Under the pieces are notes generated by a model, which was not told where the DNA came from, made no database searches, and was given only the letters and a program-made list of their open reading frames with translations. The translations under genes and the position numbers were made by a program. Shown piece after piece: positions 59,697-64,000 of a stretch of DNA of 64,000 bases. Numbering within the stretch: position 1 is the first letter of the stretch; each line of letters starts with the position of its first letter. Origin of the DNA: Acephala macrosclerotiorum (Eukaryota > Ascomycota > Leotiomycetes > Helotiales > Mollisiaceae); NCBI GenBank assembly GCA_014904845.1, contig MU119447.1, positions 22,681-86,680 on the forward strand, in the 5' to 3' direction.

Positions 59697-62600
59697 TAAA
59701 TCACGAAATATTAAGATTTTAATCTGATATCAATAATTCAATTTTGTTTACTTTTTTTCAGAGAGAGTATTTATTTATTTATATAATTAAATAAAATGAA
59801 CATAAGATTAAAAAGTAAATATTAGAGCAATTGTTACTAAGAATAATAAAAATTATAATTCGAATTATTTAATCGATTGTTTAAACGATTATATAATTAA
59901 ATCGATATTAGTAATTCTTTTTTTGAGAGAAAACGCTTTTTTCAATTTGTAAATTAAATACAAAAGAAAATATTATTACGATTATTAACGTATTGTTTTA
60001 TTATTAAATACTAGAAAGAAATCTGATCGTGAATTAATCGTCGTTACGTATTGTAATATTTAATCGATTAAATTAAATTTAAATTTTTTTTTCTAAATTC
60101 GATATTTATAATTTTCGAGTTAATCGAAAACTCTACTTTTGAAAACACTAAAAATATTGAAAAACACTAAAAATACTAAAACAATAATTATACGTTTTTT
60201 TTTTCTAGTATTATTTTTTTTAATAATCGCTTTTTTTATTATTTTCATTTTCATCGATTGATTTTTGAACTTTGAAACGTTGTATTTATTTCTATATTTT
60301 GATATTAAAACGATTAATATTAACGAGCGATTTAAATATTTTGTTAGTATTGAATTTGATTATAATATTAATTGAATTACTATTTTTAATAATTTATCGA
60401 ATCTTTAAAAGTTTTTTACGTTTATACGATTGTTTGATAATTATAATATCGATCATAAAACGCTTTTTTTACTAGTATCGAATTTGATTATATACTCGTA
60501 AAAAGAGAAAAAATCGATATAAATAATTACAAAAATTGGATTTAATTTGAATCGTTTTATAATAAAATCAAAAGTAATAAAAATCGAGATTTTTATATCG
60601 ATTTTTATTGTTATTGTATATAATTTAAAAACTAGAATAGTACGAGTAATTTTTTTGTATTTCGTTAAACTTTAATAGAGTAAATTGTTTTACAAATCGA
60701 ATTATTTATTGTTATAAATTTTATTGTCAAAAATAATAATATATTCGATTTACGAATTGAAATTTTTATTTATAGTAAAAGAATCGTTTATAAAAACGAA
60801 AAATTTTATTGAATATAAATTCAAACAAAAAAATCGAAATCTACGATCGAGATTATTTATTTGCTATTGTAGTCGCTTATTTAATACTATAATTTACTTT
60901 TTTTCGAAATATTAATATTGAATTATCGTCGATATATCGTACGCAGTTTTCGATTGATAAATAAAATTAATATATATTTTTCGAATACATTACTCGAAAT
61001 ACGTTTATTTATAAAAGTTTGATTTCGAATTAATTAAATTTAAACGTTTATTTTACTTTTTTTACGAAAATACAATTTTATTTTCAGTTTTATTTATTAT
61101 TAGTTTGTATTTATTGAATAATAAAAAAGTATTTAACGTAAAAAATTTTATAAATTTAATTAATAATTTGATTTTTTGTAGTTTAAAGTTTTTTAATTTT
61201 ATAAAAATTTAATTTTTTAAAATAAGCGTATTATCGATTTATATATCGATTATTTCGAATAAAATATAATTATTTTTTGTAATAAGTAAATAAAAATCGA
61301 AAATTAAAAATTTTATTAAAAGTTTATTTTTGTAGTAAATATTATACGTTTTATATTAATATATTTTCGTTTTTGAAATTTCGTAAAAAAGTTTAATTAT
61401 TTTGAAAACGATATTCGATAGAAATTTATTCGTTATTTTTTTTGAAAATTTAATAAAAATAATACGTATTAATAAAATTATTAATTATACGTATATTTAA
61501 ATAATATTTCTCAAATAAAAATTGATTTTTTTGAATTTGAAAAATAAAATTAAAACAACGATAATTCGTTAATTAAAACAACGATAATTCGTTAATTAAT
61601 ACGTTGAATAATCGAAAATTAAATTAGTATTGTTTTTTTGTTTTTATCGTTGAATACTTAGATTATAAAACGAGATTTCTCGTATAAAATTATCGTTTTT
61701 ATATTTTTAATCTCGTTTACTAGTTTTAAATCGAAGATTTATTAATTATTAATTTCTTTCGAATTATTAGAAATTAATTCAAAGATTCTTTTCGCGATTA
61801 GTTTATTAATTTCTTTTTTACGAGAAACTGCAAATAAATCGTTTAAAATAATAATAATTTTTTTTACGCGAAAATTTATAAATAATTACTTATTTCTAAT
61901 TTTTTTTTCGATTAAATAAATTTCGAAAATTTTTATATTTATACAAATTATTATATAAATATATTCGTCGAGATTAAAAACGTAAAAAAAAAAATTTATT
62001 GTAATTCGAAATAAACGTAAATTTTTTTTCGAAATATACGAAATTTTCTCGATTGAACGAAATAAATTAAATATATTTTTTTTTATTTTTAAACTTTTTT
62101 TAAAAAAATTTAATTTTGAGTTTAAATTTTCTAATAAGTTTTCTTTTAATAAATGATTCTTTGATTGTTTTTTAAATTACTCGAAATTTTAATAAAATAA
62201 TTTTATTGTAATACTATAAAAATTTTTTAATTTATTTAATAATTGTAATTAATATATCTCTTTATTTACTATTAAAAACGTATATAATTTTTTTTATTTT
62301 TTATTTTTTTTTCAAACAAATACGTTTGAATTTAAAAGTAAATCGATCAAATAATAATTTCGTAAATTATTTTTTATTCGTAAAATGTTATTAATTTAAC
62401 GAATAATGTAATATTTTCGAATTGCGATTATTATATTTTTTATCGTTTTAATTCTAATAATAATTAATACTACAAGCGCGTTTTATTGTAATATTCGAAA
62501 ATAAGTATTAAAAACAAAAAATATAAAAATAATATCGTTCGATTTCGTCGTATTATTGATTGTTTTAATTATTATTTGAAATCGTTTTTTTTTTTTCGCA

Positions 62601-64000
62601 AATCGAAAATTTTTTAAAGTAGTATATTATACGTACGTTTCAATAGAACGTAATATTTTTTTATTAAATTAATCGAATTGTAAATTTTTATTAATATAAT
62701 TTTCGAATTAATATTTATATTTTTAGTATTATTATAGAATTTTTTAGAATTGAAATTCGTTTCGAGATTATAAATAGTAAATATCGATAATTTAAAGTAA
62801 ACGTCGATTTAATACGTTTAAAAAACATTTTATACTTTTTTTATCGATATATTTATAAAAAATCTCGCGATTTGAAATATTGTAATCTCGTTTACAATTT
62901 GAAATATTAATTTTTCGTCGATTTACAATACGTTTAAATAAATGAAATAATTAAAATTATAATCGTCGCGTAATATAAATTTAAAACGATCGAAAAATTT
63001 ATTATTTATTTAATATTATTAATAGAATCTCGTCATTTTTTTTTAATTTTTTCGAAGTTTATAAAATATTTTTTACGTTTTAATATTCGCGCGAATTTGG
63101 CGATCGATAGATATTTAAAGTATTTGTGTAATCGTTTGAATTTCGTTTCAATTAAATAGTAAATAATAAAATCGGTTTTTATTGTAAAAATTTTATAATT
63201 ATTATAAATTAAACTTTCGAGTAAATCAAATAATATTTAAAGATATTTAAACGCTTTAATAATAAGTATATATCGTTTATTTCAAATAAATACATTATTA
63301 AAATTGTTGAATTTAATTCGTAGTTTGTTTATATTTTGAAAATACAATAAAAAAAATACGTTTACTAAAATTATATAAAACGTAATACGTTTAATTAGTG
63401 TATCGATATTAATAATTTTAAAAAATAAAATTCTATCGATTTCAAATTTAATTATTATTTTTTTAATTTTAAATTTATTTAATTTAATATTTCGAATTTA
63501 TTAAAAAATAAAATATTAATTTTTACCGACAATCGATTATTAAACGACGCTAATATCGATTATAATACTTATAAAAACGTTTAATATATAGCGATTTATT
63601 AAATACGTTTTTATATTAGTAAATATTGAAAATAATTTCAATTATATTATAATATTTAATATCGTATAATAAATTGATTAACGATCGAGTAATTTGATAA
63701 TTTTAAATTTATTAATTGTATCGTAAAATATTATAAAATAATTGATCGATTACGTAATATTGTTTTCGTATAAATTTCTTTTTTTAGTAAATTCAACGAC
63801 GAATTATTCGTATTTTTCAATGATATTAAAATTTAATTTTTCGAATTCAATTATAAATTAAATTATTTTGTTTTTATTAAATAATCTCGATTTTTTAAAA
63901 TCGTTGTACGTTTTTTTTTTTTTTTTTAGTGTATAGTAAGTATTTTAACAATTCGAATTTTTATAAACGAAATATTTTTTTTCGTTTTAATATATTGTCG
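59697..64000. repeat. RIP-mutated long repeat, copy 2 (runs off window)
   Basis: Direct-orientation partner of copy 1, starting at ATCACGAAATATTAAGATTT and continuing to the window edge, with insertions/deletions of up to several hundred bases relative to copy 1. It keeps more C/G outside CpG than copy 1. Either the two are the ends of one element with very long terminal repeats or a tandem pair. No gene readable. Confidence 0.7.

Noticed and set aside
53475..60915. Short Lys/Ile/Phe-rich open frames at 53475, 56226, 57807, 60272 and 60724
   Set aside because: They are products of extreme A+T composition with no domain or codon signal.
1..64000. CRISPR arrays, rRNA and bacterial-type operons
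   Set aside because: None seen; the sequence is fungal nuclear DNA.

Overview
The window comes from a filamentous ascomycete (Pezizomycotina). Its genes are split by many 45-80 nt introns with GT..CTRAC/CTGAC..AG signals, and their products are typical fungal families (2EXR, DUF6594, AsaB-like, fungal cupredoxin, SET/MYND-like). The GC-balanced gene blocks alternate abruptly with AT islands that look like repeat-induced point mutation (RIP). A leotiomycete is plausible from the family mix, but that is inference.

Layout. 1-1.85 kb: CorA-like membrane protein with a 27-bp repeat tail. 2.16-7.56 kb: AT island holding large inverted copies of one RIP-mutated repeat. 8.1-9.8 kb: SET-domain protein. 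10.8-11.7 kb: degenerate tandem array without genes. 12.8-13.3 kb: RIP-mutated copy of a repeat whose milder copy lies at 17.8-17.95 kb; the two flank an amidase gene and a decayed AsaB-like oxidoreductase. 18.3-26.1 kb: DUF5695-type secreted protein (-), GH43 pseudogene (-), small ABM-fold protein (+), 2EXR protein (-). 27.2-27.4 kb: near-perfect foldback hairpin. 27.7-29.6 kb: F-box protein (-). 30.5-38.8 kb: membrane protein (+), cupredoxin-like gene with a frameshift (-), DUF6594 remnant (-), tandem-retropepsin gene (+), mitochondrial-type 1-Cys peroxiredoxin (+). 39.1-44.8 kb: secreted GH1 beta-glucosidase (-), bHLH factor (+), transaldolase-family gene (-). 44.8-52.0 kb: an intergenic array of CCTGTRCAGG motifs, an MFS sugar transporter (+), a fragment of an FAD-linked oxidase (-) and an amino-acid permease (+) that appears to use two GC-AG introns and a 10-nt microexon. 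52.1-64.0 kb: AT island made of two direct copies of a long repeat, running off the window.

Functionally the right half looks like a carbon/nitrogen uptake and utilisation neighbourhood (beta-glucosidase, transaldolase, hexose transporter, amino-acid permease, bHLH factor), though nothing shows co-regulation apart from the motif array before the transporter. The left half is repeat-rich accessory sequence. Several genes (AsaB-like, GH43, cupredoxin, DUF6594) carry frame breaks, some in short homopolymers, so either gene decay or uncorrected read errors must be considered. Exon structures were worked out by hand from splice signals and frame continuity; summed exon lengths are multiples of three for every gene called intact.
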